In this document: in pieces, positions 12,120 through 22,073 of the stretch
Numbering within the stretch: position 1 is the stretch's first letter
Layout of the letters: every line of letters starts with the position of its first letter
NCBI GenBank assembly: GCA_019916065.1
Contig: CM034236.1
Location: 17,561,167-17,625,166, forward strand
Reading direction: 5' to 3'
Length of the DNA: 64,000 nucleotides
Source: Vitellaria paradoxa
Taxonomy: Eukaryota; Streptophyta; Magnoliopsida; Ericales; Sapotaceae
Translations under genes and position numbers: made by a program
The notes under the pieces: generated by a model
What the model saw: the letters and a program-made list of their open reading frames with translations, nothing else
Told to the model about the DNA's origin: nothing
Databases searched by the model: none

Positions 12120-12345
12120 GGAATTCCAATGTACCTCGCAGGCACGGCGCGGGGAGCGCGCGGGTGCGGCCCAAGCACGCAGGCAGCCCGAAGGGAGCGT
12201 GCGGGTGCGCCAAGGTGTCTCAGAAATTCCAGTGAGGTCCGCAGGCTGGAGGATGGGAGCGCGAGGGTGTGCCAGTGTTATTTCCTAAAGCGCAAAAATT
12301 CCAGTGCAGGTCGCAGGCTGGAGGATGGGAGTGCGAGGGATCGAG
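12120..12345 (+). repeat. GC-rich repeat block in Copia LTR
   Basis: A CpG-dense island in an AT-rich LTR. It includes an imperfect direct repeat of about 45 bp (12224-12269 and 12296-12341) built on GCAGGCTGGAGGATGGGAG, and two GCGTGCGGGTGCGCC-like words at about 12155-12210. The block is repeated in the 3' LTR at 16399-16624, where four of the five LTR differences fall. Confidence 0.85.
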
Positions 12346-12407
12346 CTATGAATATTTTGTTCGAATTCAATTTCCTATTTTGCCAAATTAGGGCAACTTT
12401 GTAATCC

Positions 12408-12416
12408 TATATATAT
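12408..12416 (+). promoter_or_regulatory. TATA-like box of Copia 5' LTR
   Basis: TATATATAT preceded by GTAATCC, at a promoter-like position in the LTR and downstream of the GC-rich block. The copy in the 3' LTR is unchanged. Functional role is inferred. Confidence 0.5.
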
Positions 12417-12768
12417 GTGAAACCAACTCTGTTATTGTAAGGAGGTGGGAGAACATATTGTAGGGACCTAGAGAAAGAGTCTTTGAGGATTGAGAGCTTT
12501 CATGTTCTTTCTCTAAATTCGTCTTGTATTTTCTTTTCACTTTCTGTGTGAGGCAGAAAGCCTACTTGTAGGGTTTATCGAGTGATTCGAGCAAGAGTGA
12601 CGAAAGGATTCGTGCGAGTGATTCGTAGAGAGTCTGAGTAGAGTCTTGTAACCCGTTGATAGTGGGATTGTAAATAGAGGTTTTTCTCCCTGTGATAGGG
12701 TTTCCTCATTATTCTCTTGTGTGATTACTTTCACTGTGTGTGTGATTGTGTGGGTTTGGAATTTTCAA

Positions 12769-12781
12769 TTGGTATCAGAGC
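12769..12781 (+). promoter_or_regulatory. Primer-binding site (initiator Met-tRNA)
   Basis: TTGGTATCAGAGC, one base after the 5' LTR. This is the usual plant Copia/gypsy primer site complementary to the 3' end of initiator Met-tRNA. Confidence 0.95.
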
Positions 12782-12823
12782 AGGTCACTCTAAGTTCTTG
12801 AGTGAAGATCTTCATCCAAACCA

Positions 12824-14962
12824 ATGGATCCACCACGTGAAGGAGGCTCAAGCACCAGACCCCCTTGGTTTGACGGCTCAAACTATTCATACTGGAAGGT
12901 AAGAATGCAAGCTTTTCTTTTGGGAATTAATTACAAAGTTTGGATGTCAATAGTTAAAGGATGGGAAGAACCGACCCATGAAGTTGACGGAAGAAGCGAA
13001 CAAAAGTCAATTCAGACGTGGACTAAAACTGAGCAAGAGAGTTCGGAGTGGAACTTCAAAGCCTTGAGTGCCATATTTTCTGCAGTTTGCCCTAATGAAT
13101 TCTGCCGCATCTCAAGTTGTACGAGTGCCCGAAAAGCGTGGTTAATTCTGCAAAGTACACATGAAGGGAACGAACAAGTCAAAACCAGCAAGCTTCAAAA
13201 ACTCACTTCTGAGTTTGAGGGACTAAGGATGAATGAAGACGAAAGGTTTGATGACTTTTATGTCCGGCTCAGTCACATTGTTAATTCATGCCATAACCTT
13301 GGAGAACCTATTCCAGAATACAAAGTGGTACGTAAAATTTTACGTTCTCTTCCACGAGTGTTTGATTCTAAAGTCACAGCAATAGAAGAAGTCAGAGATG
13401 TGAACTCCATGAGAATAGAAGACCTTATGGGATCCTTGCAAACGTTTGAAGCAAATATGGTGAAACCTCGCAAAGCGTCAAAAGGTATTGCTCTAAAGAC
13501 AGTGGAAGAAGAAAGTGATGAAGAGGAGTCGGATAAAGAAATGGCGCTTGTGGCTAAACGATTCGTAAGATATATGAGGAAGAAGGGTTTATTTAATAAG
13601 AATAACAAGAATGAGTCACAATCTCAAGAAAAAGGAAAGAAGATCAAGAAGATTGAATCTGGGGAAGAAAACAAGAAGAACAAGATCAAGTGTTTTGAGT
13701 GTCATGGATATGGACACTTTGCTCAAGACTGTGCAAACAAAAAGATGAAAAAGAAACAAGTCAAAGTCATGAATGCTACATTAGATGATGAATCCAGTTC
13801 AGATGAATCATCTTCAGCAGTATCCTCAAACGATGAAGGTAATTTTGTTGCTTTTATGGCGTCTCACTCTTCGTCTGCAGGAACTCCATCTGGATCTCAA
13901 AGCGACACCGATATATCTAATCATGAAGATGATGACTCTGAGGATGAATTCAATAATGACTTGCAAGTGGCCTATGATGCTCTCATTGTCGAATACAATA
14001 AGGTAAAGAAACAAAGACAAGCCCAACATACCCGCAACAGTAAACTCCGAAGTGAACGAGATTCCTTGAAGACAGAGAATGAAAAACTCGCAGGTAAAAT
14101 ATCTATTTTGGAATCTGACAAAACTTCTCAGTCTCATAGTGCAGAAAAGTTCAAAGAAAAACTTGAAGAAAAGAATAAAAAGATTGATGAATTGGAGAAA
14201 GTTGTTGAAGAACTTCAGGATGAGGTTAGTAAACTGAAAGAGAAGATCAAGAGTGATGAGAAGATAATTGAAAGAATGAACTCCAGTTCACAAAAACTTG
14301 AAGAAATTTGGAGCCAACAACGAACACATGGAGACAAAATAGGCTTAGGCTACACTGGAGGGAAAAATACAATTGTTTCATCATCATCAGCGCCTTCAGT
14401 AGTAGAAGAGGTTGTTTCAAAACCTGTAGCCAATCCCAAGACCTTCCATAAGTTTGTTGCACCACCAAAGAAGAGTTTTGAAAAGAATAAACACTATCAG
14501 TATCCTCTTTACATAGTGAAAGGTACGCATTTTGCTAGATCCCAATCCTTTGTACCTGTTTGTCACCATTGTGGAATCAAAGGTCATATACGCCCCAACT
14601 GTCACAAACTCTATGGTCTTCCTTTAAACCATGTTAAAAATTTTTCAAAAAACCCGGAGCCTAAAGTCCCTGTGAAGAATAAATTTCAAGTGTTTTCAAA
14701 ATTTTCAGAAGATTATTACAAAAACTCACGTCCTTTTCAAAAACAAAACAGTCTAATATTTCGAAGAGGTACAAATTTCAAATTTGTTGAGAAAAAGAAT
14801 TTTCAAAAAAGTCAAAAACGTGAGGAAAAACCTGTCAAGACAACTGGTCTTAAAACTAGAGCTATTTGGGTTAGAAAGTCAGATTTAAATTGTTTTGTTT
14901 CACAAAATGCCCTTCGCTTTGAGTCTCTAAGAAAATCTGTAGGCATTTGTACACACCATTGA
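12824..14962 (+). CDS. Copia-type Gag, 712 aa, intact
   Basis: Encodes the structural capsid/nucleocapsid protein of the Copia-type element, expected to assemble into cytoplasmic virus-like particles that package its RNA. The start ATG follows the primer site by about 40 bp and gives MDPPREGGSS. The PPWFDGSNYSYWKVRM stretch (about residues 13-29) is the DUF4219-like N terminus of plant Copia gag. It is followed by a UBN2-type region to about residue 205 (with NLGEPIPEYKVVRKILRSLP). A CX2CX4HX4C zinc knuckle lies at residues 290-303 (CFECHGYGHFAQDC) and an acidic/serine stretch at about 320-378. A long heptad-rich coiled coil covers about 380-490, and a second zinc knuckle lies at 580-593 (CHHCGIKGHIRPNC). 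The C terminus is basic and ends just where a protease (DSG) domain would begin in an autonomous Copia polyprotein. No frameshift or stop. Two knuckles and a coiled coil make it longer than a minimal gag. Confidence 0.95.
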   Translation: MDPPREGGSSTRPPWFDGSNYSYWKVRMQAFLLGINYKVWMSIVKGWEEPTHEVDGRSEQKSIQTWTKTEQESSEWNFKALSAIFSAVCPNEFCRISSCTSARKAWLILQSTHEGNEQVKTSKLQKLTSEFEGLRMNEDERFDDFYVRLSHIVNSCHNLGEPIPEYKVVRKILRSLPRVFDSKVTAIEEVRDVNSMRIEDLMGSLQTFEANMVKPRKASKGIALKTVEEESDEEESDKEMALVAKRFVRYMRKKGLFNKNNKNESQSQEKGKKIKKIESGEENKKNKIKCFECHGYGHFAQDCANKKMKKKQVKVMNATLDDESSSDESSSAVSSNDEGNFVAFMASHSSSAGTPSGSQSDTDISNHEDDDSEDEFNNDLQVAYDALIVEYNKVKKQRQAQHTRNSKLRSERDSLKTENEKLAGKISILESDKTSQSHSAEKFKEKLEEKNKKIDELEKVVEELQDEVSKLKEKIKSDEKIIERMNSSSQKLEEIWSQQRTHGDKIGLGYTGGKNTIVSSSSAPSVVEEVVSKPVANPKTFHKFVAPPKKSFEKNKHYQYPLYIVKGTHFARSQSFVPVCHHCGIKGHIRPNCHKLYGLPLNHVKNFSKNPEPKVPVKNKFQVFSKFSEDYYKNSRPFQKQNSLIFRRGTNFKFVEKKNFQKSQKREEKPVKTTGLKTRAIWVRKSDLNCFVSQNALRFESLRKSVGICTHH

Positions 14963-16072
14963 AATCTAAAAGATAAGTTAGAAGTTCATTGATTAAGTTG
15001 AAAATATTTTATGATTTCTATACTGTTACCTGTACATTAAATCTTCCAAATTCATCGATTTCAATGAGTTCATAATTTTCGCATTCCTTGTAAATTGATA
15101 CGAAGTGTTTTGGTGATTTTTGTCATAATTTTGAAGTGCTTCCTATTACACTTGACTTTACATGCATATATCTCTTTCTCTTCTTTTCCACGAATCAAGG
15201 GTTATTGTTTGATGTGTTTAAAAAATGTTGAGGAGCCTGATATGTGCATATCAAAGTTATGCATCATATAAATAAAAAAAAAATAAATAAACAAACAAAC
15301 TTGGAAAGGGCTACCGGTGGGACCAGTGAGAAGCCCCTTAATGACTCGTTGATTGTTAAGGAATAGCTACCTGCCCATAAGCGTGTGAAAGCCGCCAAGT
15401 GTTTAAAAAAAAAAAAAAAAAAAAAAAGAAGATTGGCTCTCAATTCATTTGGTACATCAAATTTAACTTTTTGAGTCTATGATTTGTTTGAGGGGGAGCC
15501 TATATGTATATTATAGTCAAAAACTCACACGTGCACAAGCATTTGTTCAATTTTATGACTTATTGCACCTCTCGACACAGAATTGACAATTTTCTTGGAA
15601 AAATAAAATGTGAATCTTTGAATTTATGAAGGGTGAGAGATTGATGTACATGTATTGGTATAGTGGAATTAAAAGTTTTTTTTAACATTTTTTAGTGAAT
15701 TCTTCTACTGTCTCTTTTTAGTTTTGATTGTCTGTGTCCAAATCTGCACTTACACGTATTTTCCTAAGAGCCTCGTAGGCAGGGCGCAGGAGATCCTCCC
15801 TCACATTATTCTGATGTCACACTTAGAAGAGGTCGTGTCATGTATGCCATACTCATGGGTCTTCGGTTTGATCTTACCTTATTTTTGTGCACTTGTCATT
15901 TCCATATCAAAAAAAAAAAAAAAAAAGGGGAGTCATTTCAAGTTATGTATGTAATATGTGAACGTGTTTCGGCTATGGCATGATATTTTATGTATAATGT
16001 GCTTTGGTAATGATATCATTGATCATTTCTATATTATTCCACATGGTGCCTTGATGTGTGTGTTCAGTACGT

Positions 16073-16147
16073 GCAGAATTTGAGCAGAATTTAAAATGCA
16101 GAATTTGAGCAGAATTTAAAATGCAGAATTTGAGCAGAATTTAAAAT
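16073..16147 (+). repeat. 25-bp tandem repeat, three perfect copies
   Basis: Unit made of GCAGAATTTGA and GCAGAATTTAAAAT, copies at 16073-16097, 16098-16122 and 16123-16147, about 40 bp before the 3' LTR. Each unit itself contains two GCAGAATTT words. Confidence 0.95.
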
Positions 16148-16175
16148 TTAACTTAAGTTTTGATATGGAATTGCC

Positions 16176-16185
16176 AAGGGGGAGA
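16176..16185 (+). promoter_or_regulatory. Polypurine tract
   Basis: AAGGGGGAGA one base before the 3' LTR, the expected plus-strand DNA priming site. Confidence 0.9.
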
Positions 16186-16186
16186 T

Positions 16187-17046
16187 TGTAAAGTCTTGTG
16201 GCAAATCCAATCAAAATCTTAGTTAAATTAGGAATGCTATTCAAGTTTCCTAAAGTGATGCAAATTGAAGATTTGAAGAATTCTAAACAATTAAGGAGAT
16301 AAAATGAATCAAGTTGACCAAGATTTTGAAGAATTCTAATTGGTGTGAAGGATTACAAAACCTAATGGAATTCGGACGCAGCCTTCTGGAACATGAATGG
16401 AATTCCAGTGTACCTCGCAGGCACGGCGCGGGGAGCGCGCGGGTGCGCCCCAAGCACACAGGCAGCCCGAAGGGAGCGTGCGGGTGCGCCAAGGTGTCTC
16501 AGAAATTCCAGTGAGGTCCGCAGGCTGGAGGATGGGAGCGCGAGGGTGCGCCAGTGTTATTTCCTAAAGCGCAAAAATTCCAGTGCAGGTCGCAGGCTGG
16601 AGGATGGGAGTGCGAGGGATCGAGCTATGAATATTTTGTTCGGATTCAATTTCCTATTTTGCCAAATTAGGGCAACTTTGTAATCCTATATATATGTGAA
16701 ACCAACTCTGTTATTGTAAGGAGGTGGGAGAACATATTGTAGGGACCTAGAGAAAGAGTCTTTGAGGATTGAGAGCTTTCATGTTCTTTCTCTAAATTCG
16801 TCTTGTATTTTCTTTTCACTTTCTGTGTGAGGCAGAAAGCCTACTTGTAGGGTTTATCGAGTGATTCGAGCAAGAGTGACGAAAGGATTCGTGCGAGTGA
16901 TTCGTAGAGAGTCTGAGTAGAGTCTTGTAACCCGTTGATAGTGGGATTGTAAATAGAGGTTTTTCTCCCTGTGATAGGGTTTCCTCATTATTCTCTTGTG
17001 TGATTACTTTCACTGTGTGTGTGATTGTGTGGGTTTGGAATTTTCA
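16187..17046 (+). repeat. Copia 3' LTR
   Basis: Same 860-bp length as the 5' LTR. The differences I see are five substitutions, four inside or next to the GC-rich block (near 16408, 16448, 16458, 16549) and one at about 16642. Followed by the GGAAG target duplication. Confidence 0.95.
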
Positions 17047-18163
17047 GGAAGGATATGCAAAGAAGCAATCAAACCCTTACCTCAGTCAGCTTAAACGTGA
17101 AGAACTATAAACTGGAACCCAAAAATTTTTTGGAAACCCACCTCAGCCAGTCAACGCTTGCTACCTCCAAATCAATCTTTTCAATATTCTCTGTTTTATG
17201 CAAATTGAATATCTAAAATAGAATGGATGATCAATTCAAGTAAATTTCTCCTCTTCAATCTTGTCTCTCTCCCTTCTCTTTTTCAGTTCATCAACCAAAC
17301 CCACAAACACATGTAATATATTTATACCATAAAACCTAGAAATGAAGAAAGAAAAAAAAAAAAATTAAATGTGATGGGATGGCCTCCCTTATGACCCTAA
17401 GCGCATCTTAGGGTGGCTAGTCAGACAAAAAGGAAAAAGAAAGACGTCAACTAATCTAACATAACAGGGACAACCCGAGTGCATGGGAGTCATGTCTCAG
17501 TGCACAGCCATTAAGGGGCGACACCCGGGCACACTCCCACTTAGCCAAAATTTGACTATTGCACTCATTTTGGACCATATCTAGCTGGAACTTGATTTAA
17601 ACCATGGAGTTTGACCTCAAAAATGACCTCAATTTTTTTGAACCCAGTTGCTATGATGTCGGGCTTGAAATTTCCTTTTTGAAAATGTATTACGAACTCC
17701 ACAAACCTCTATAGTTTAAATGTTATGACTGATAAATGTTTGTCAAAAATTCTTTTAGATTCACAAATTCTTGCAAAACCACATTTAAATGTGATTATAA
17801 ATAAAATCATGTTTTTTAAAATACAGGTTATCATAAACATGCTACAGTAACAGACATTTTCCATTGTTATATTATGCAATTGTCATTAATATTTCGGTAA
17901 GATACATGTATAGTTTTTTTTTTTTTTTTTCGTTGCTAGTTTTGGGATTCATTAACTATTTGTATTTGTGACAATATGATTGACGTATACTATCACCATT
18001 AATTCCATCATAATTAGTAATCATTTTTTATTGGTAATTTTTTATGCCTTGACAAATAAAAAGATCTTAAATTAATACAAATTAATTTGATGTAGAGATT
18101 TTAGATAAAAAATGAGTAATATAACATTTGAAAAGTTACTACATTAATATAAATATACAATAA

Positions 18164-18241
18164 ACAATATCTGAAACATAATTTAAGCTAGAAATAATTC
18201 AAACAATGTCTAAAACATTATTCAAGCTCGAAATAATTCAA
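18164..18241. repeat. 39-bp tandem duplication
   Basis: Two imperfect copies (18164-18202 and 18203-18241) of a unit starting ACAATATCTGAAACAT or ACAATGTCTAAAACAT and ending GAAATAATTCAA. Confidence 0.85.
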
Positions 18242-20327
18242 CTGTATAATGTTTTGAAGTAAAACAAATTCTAAATAAAATCTTCAAAAGTATCATATAA
18301 AAATGATAGAATTCTAGATAAACTCTTCAAAATATCATTTCTTGATTGGTTCCTAGGTCAATAATTGTGTACCTGTAAAAAAAAAATAAAATGACCTATT
18401 AAAAACAATTATATTCCACTATAAAATAAATAATAGTTGAAAAACATAACACAAAAAAGTATCTAATAGTGATGCGGTTTATAATTTTACCATTAAAACT
18501 TCAATGAGATTGATAAGTCACGATTACGATGGTATATTATTCTATGAAAAGTCTCTTAGGCAACTAGTACCATTTGAATCCTAAAAAGTAGTTAGAGTAA
18601 ATATGTTGCGAAAGAGTAATATTATCAACAAGTAAAAAAAGCGATTTAATTTTACAAATTTCATACTGGTTGATTTTTGAAACTTTTTGTCGCATTTATA
18701 ATTTCAATTATTTATTATCTTCTCATAGTTCCATATAAATAATAGCTGCTAGATTAACATATTCCAGACTCAGAAATTATAAAACAAATACCCATAAAAA
18801 ATTATTAGGATGATATAGTGTCTTAGGCATAAAATAATGGAGTCGATAGATAAAAATGTTAAAATGATATATAAAAAACTAGAATGAAATTTATTTTTTA
18901 TTGCTGATAGTTTCAAGTGGGGGTGACGAAAGTTGTCTTCACAGAACTTAATTTTCTTTTTTTTAAATATAAAAATAATATAAATCGATTTAAATACTAA
19001 CATTTCTTATTTTTCACTTTTTAACTATATTATAGAGAATAGGAGCATAAATTCCATATCCTAACTGAATTTGGTCCTTGAACTTTCAATTCAAAAAAAA
19101 AAAAAAAGAAAAAATTAGTAATAGACTTCATACCTGATTGGAAATTTAGTGGAGTAACGCACTTCAACAAATAGTAATGAATGAAAAAAATTAATTATTT
19201 TATATGTACAATTAATCTAGTGAAAGAAGTATTCATGCCCACTTGTTAAAAAAATAAAAAATAAAAAACAGAGAATGGAAGTCACTAACTACATTCTTAA
19301 AAGTAATTATATTGGAACTAGTTAGTGTTGCAGTTCAAACGCTCATTTTCAGCTTGTATCTCTTAGAAAAATGAGTCTCTTAGAAAAATGAGTCCAACAC
19401 TTCTTAATTTTCATCGTGTATCTCCTAAAAGAAAAATAAGAAAAAGTGAATACATTAAAATATTTTAATTTTTCAATATAAATGTTAACTCTCTTTCTCC
19501 ATAAATATATTTTACCTTTACTCTCATGAGAAAAAATATTTATATATAATGGCTCAATGAGAAAATCAAAAAATTTGAGAAAATTATAAAAAATAGAAAT
19601 AAGAATCACATCTTGGATTATAGAAAAAATTAAAAAAAAGAAAGAAACATATATGTACCTGTGTTTTATGCTTTATAGATTGACAAAAAAAAAAAGTTAA
19701 AAACCCTAGGAATTTTGATTTCTGAAGGAGCATGAGAATTGGCAACCCAGAGTGATAGGGAGTGTGGGACTTGGTAACCTATAGCGATGGGGAGAAGTGA
19801 GATAGTGGGATGGCAGCAATGAAAGTGAGATGGCGAGAGCATGAAAATTGGTAACCCCCTAATTTATGTGTAATGGATTAATATGTGAATTTTAAGTAGT
19901 AATTGATTAAATAAAAAACTTAAAATTAAGATTATACTAAATATTAAAAACTAAGAATCAGTAAAAAAAATTAAGAATAAAAATACCATTGTATACTTTT
20001 AATTATTTTATAAGTTAAAAAAATGATATTAAGAAAAAATTGCACTAAACTAAGATAACTATTTCGCTCAAATTTATCATATATTGACTAAATTAGATAA
20101 TTAAATATCATTCATTATTTATTAAATTGTAGAAATGTTTGAAGCGTTATTTGTCTTATCTTGTTCTTTTTTTTTTTTTTATTTAAGCTGTTATCTTAGC
20201 TATTTAATTTCGAATAAAATAATTATATTGTTGCATAAGTTTTTCGAGCTAATCTTTGAAACATCAAATGAAATTTTGTTATATAGTTACTTACAATGCT
20301 TGGTGCCAATATTTTAATGATTGATAA

Positions 20328-20509
20328 TTAATCTCATTTAATAGTATTTAATATTTATATTAATTCACTTGAAATTTTTTTAAATATTACATTTAAATTA
20401 AATAAATTTTATGTATAATTAATCTCATTTTATAGTATTTAATATTTATATTAATTCAATTGAAAATTTTTCAAAAGATTATGTCTAAATTAAATAAATT
20501 TTATTTATA
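20328..20509. repeat. 91-bp tandem duplication
   Basis: Two imperfect copies starting TTAATCTCATTT at 20328 and 20419, both including AGTATTTAATATTTATATT. Confidence 0.85.
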
Positions 20510-20830
20510 TTGTATTTAATAACACAATCCTCATTCCATTTAAATAAGTTTATTTAATAAGAGTGTAAAAAGTACAAGACTCAAAGTATATTCATTATAC
20601 ATTATCAAATATTTATTACCTTGTTTTTTGATTACTACATATAATTAGAGTCCTATTTATTAAGATATATATTCTTAATGTATAGTAGTGGTATTTGATA
20701 ATAAATGATTTATAGAAATTATTTTATTTAATAATTAAATAAGCTATGTGTCACAACTATAATGCCATGTGTTACATGACACAATTACGTTACAAAAATT
20801 ATGTTTTATATATATGTGATATACATATAA

Positions 20831-21018
20831 TAGGGGTGCACAAAAAATCAAAGAACCTTAAAATCGAACCAATTCAACCATTTGATTCGAGTGGGTTTGA
20901 GTCCGTACTAAAATCGGTTCAGTTATTGATTAAAAAATTAACAACTTGATATTTTGATTCAATTCTCAAGTTTGTAAATAAAAGAACTTAATCGAGTCGA
21001 ATCGAATCACGTACACCA
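20831..21018. mobile_element. hAT-type MITE remnant
   Basis: Starts TAGGGGTGCAC and ends with GTACACCA, a degraded inverse of the same end. It contains repeated TCGAGTCGAATCGAATC words and AATCGAACC/AATCGGTTC words in opposed orientation, resembling MITEs that begin TAGGGGTG. No clear 8-bp duplication. Confidence 0.4.
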
Positions 21019-21312
21019 ATCTGGTGGAAGTATAATCTCAATGAAATTGATTAAGTTAACTATATAGATACTTTATTACATAAATTAATTTTGAAAATAT
21101 ATTTGTAATCGACACAAGAGTAGTACAATTATGTTGAATTCATATTATTGACAAATATGGTTAATTGTAACGAGTAGAAATTAAATTGTAAGAATTATTT
21201 TAGTATATTCTCAATAAATGATACTACAATCTTTAGAAATAAGGATTAGTGAATATATGAGTAATTATAATTTATATATATGTTACTGTGTTAAATTGAA
21301 TAATTAATATTA

Positions 21313-21597
21313 CAAATATAGTAATAAATGTTTATAGAATTTAAAATATATATATATATATATATATATGCACACCATTTAAACTAAATAAGTGTTGAAA
21401 TTCAAAAATAAATTTTTCTTAATTTGAATTATAAGAAAATATTTTTTGATGGACACCATTTTAATATAGTAATAAATGTTTATAGAATTTTAATATATAT
21501 ATATACATACCAGTTAAACTAAATAAGTTTTGAAATTCAAAAATAAATTTTTCTTAATTTGAATTATAAGAAAAAAAAAATTTTTGATGGGCACCAT
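21313..21597. repeat. About 148-bp tandem duplication with (AT)n
   Basis: Two copies begin ATAGTAATAAATGTTTATAG (21317 and 21465 approximately), pass through an (AT)n run and AAATTCAAAAATAAATTTTT, and end in TTTTTGATGGACACCATT or the variant TTTTTGATGGGCACCATT. Confidence 0.85.
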
Positions 21598-22073
21598 TCC
21601 ATATCGATAGGATTAAGAATTTTGTTGGCTTATGTCCAACTTATATGAACTAATTTTTTTTTACCATTAGTAAATATTATTCCAATAGTAATAGTATTAA
21701 TATTCTATTAGCATATACTATAACCTATAGAGATGTTATAACACGTTGTTGGTATATAGTGTATCCTATGCCAGCACAAATTTTAAATTGTGTTGGTATA
21801 AAATCTACTTATAATAATGTTTTTATAACCATTGGTAAAGGTCATGCCAACAGTAATGGGTTAATCATACTGTTTGTATATGATACAACATATAAAGACG
21901 GATAAATTTTGTCTATTGCTATTATTCATACTAATAATGACAACTAATATTTTCCATTAGTATAGACTTGTTCTATAATGACGACTTCTTAATCAATAGT
22001 AAAAGTAAGATACAGTGAATTTTTGTTGGTCACAAAAAATTGTCCGTCACTCTGTGTCATTTTTCTTGTAGTA

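Larger units (their letters stand above)
11908..12767 (+). repeat. Copia 5' LTR
   Basis: Starts TGTAAAGTCTTGTGG, ends GGAATTTTCA. Carries a TATA-like box at 12408-12416, about 350 bp before its end, and a GC-rich inner block at 12120-12345. Confidence 0.95.
14963..16186 (+). other. Non-coding 3' interior replacing pol
   Basis: No reading frame with protease, integrase, reverse transcriptase or RNase H motifs. Contains poly-A runs (about 15403-15427 and 15909-15927) and a 25-bp triple repeat. It ends in the polypurine tract. In an autonomous Copia element this position would hold about 3 kb of pol. Confidence 0.85.
11908..17046 (+). mobile_element. Gag-only (TR-GAG-like) Copia retrotransposon, structurally complete
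   Basis: Two direct LTRs of 860 bp each (11908-12767 and 16187-17046) begin TGTAAAGTC and end TTTTCA, and GGAAG is duplicated on both flanks (11903-11907, 17047-17051). A Met-initiator primer site follows the 5' LTR, and a polypurine tract precedes the 3' LTR. The LTRs differ at only five positions that I can see. The interior holds a single intact gag and about 1.2 kb of non-coding DNA. No protease, integrase, reverse transcriptase or RNase H is present. This matches the described class of non-autonomous LTR elements that keep gag alone (TR-GAG). It is the youngest layer in the nest. Confidence 0.93.
9068..17835 (-). mobile_element. Solo gypsy LTR (interrupted) inside CACTA
   Basis: On the minus strand it ends in CATGACA (plus strand TGTCATGCCC at 9068). 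It starts at 17835 with TATGATAACCTGTATTTT, a one-base variant of the TGT(A)ATAACCTG start seen at 27238. AACAT flanks both sides (9063-9067 and 17836-17840). Joining the flanks restores the surrounding CACTA subterminal sequence (ACTATAACAT next to GCTACAGTAACAG). Without the nested Copia element the LTR is about 3.62 kb, similar to the 3.66-kb LTR at 23574. No internal region survives. Confidence 0.75.
17841..22060. other. CACTA interior, no gene
   Basis: AT-rich, with several short tandem duplications listed separately and one MITE-like remnant. No transposase motif or long reading frame. The right 450 bp contain several CCATTAGT/ACCATTGG-like words typical of CACTA subterminal regions. 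Confidence 0.55.
8692..22073. mobile_element. CACTA-like DNA transposon, non-autonomous, interrupted
   Basis: The left end CACTACAAAAAATGACA and the right end, read inverted as TACTACAAGAAAAATGACA, form imperfect terminal repeats of the CACTA superfamily. Both ends carry subterminal words of one kind: CTACACCAATGGATATT and CTATACCAAGGGTATTT on the left, CTATACTAATGGAAAAT (inverted) on the right. Subtracting the nested LTR leaves about 4.6 kb. No transposase frame is visible. The 3-bp duplication is not clean (left AAA, right TAA or offset), so the element is probably old. The right partner could in principle belong to a sister element. Confidence 0.65.

Noticed and set aside
12004..12404. Overlapping open frames in the Copia LTR, repeated at 16283-16683
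   Set aside because: They result from the GC-rich repeat block of the LTR. Each is duplicated exactly because the LTR is, and no protein features are present.
13273..14605. Several open frames antisense to the Copia gag (13273-13608, 13826-14137, 14247-14468, 14417-14605)
   Set aside because: Shadows of the intact gag on the other strand. No motifs of their own.
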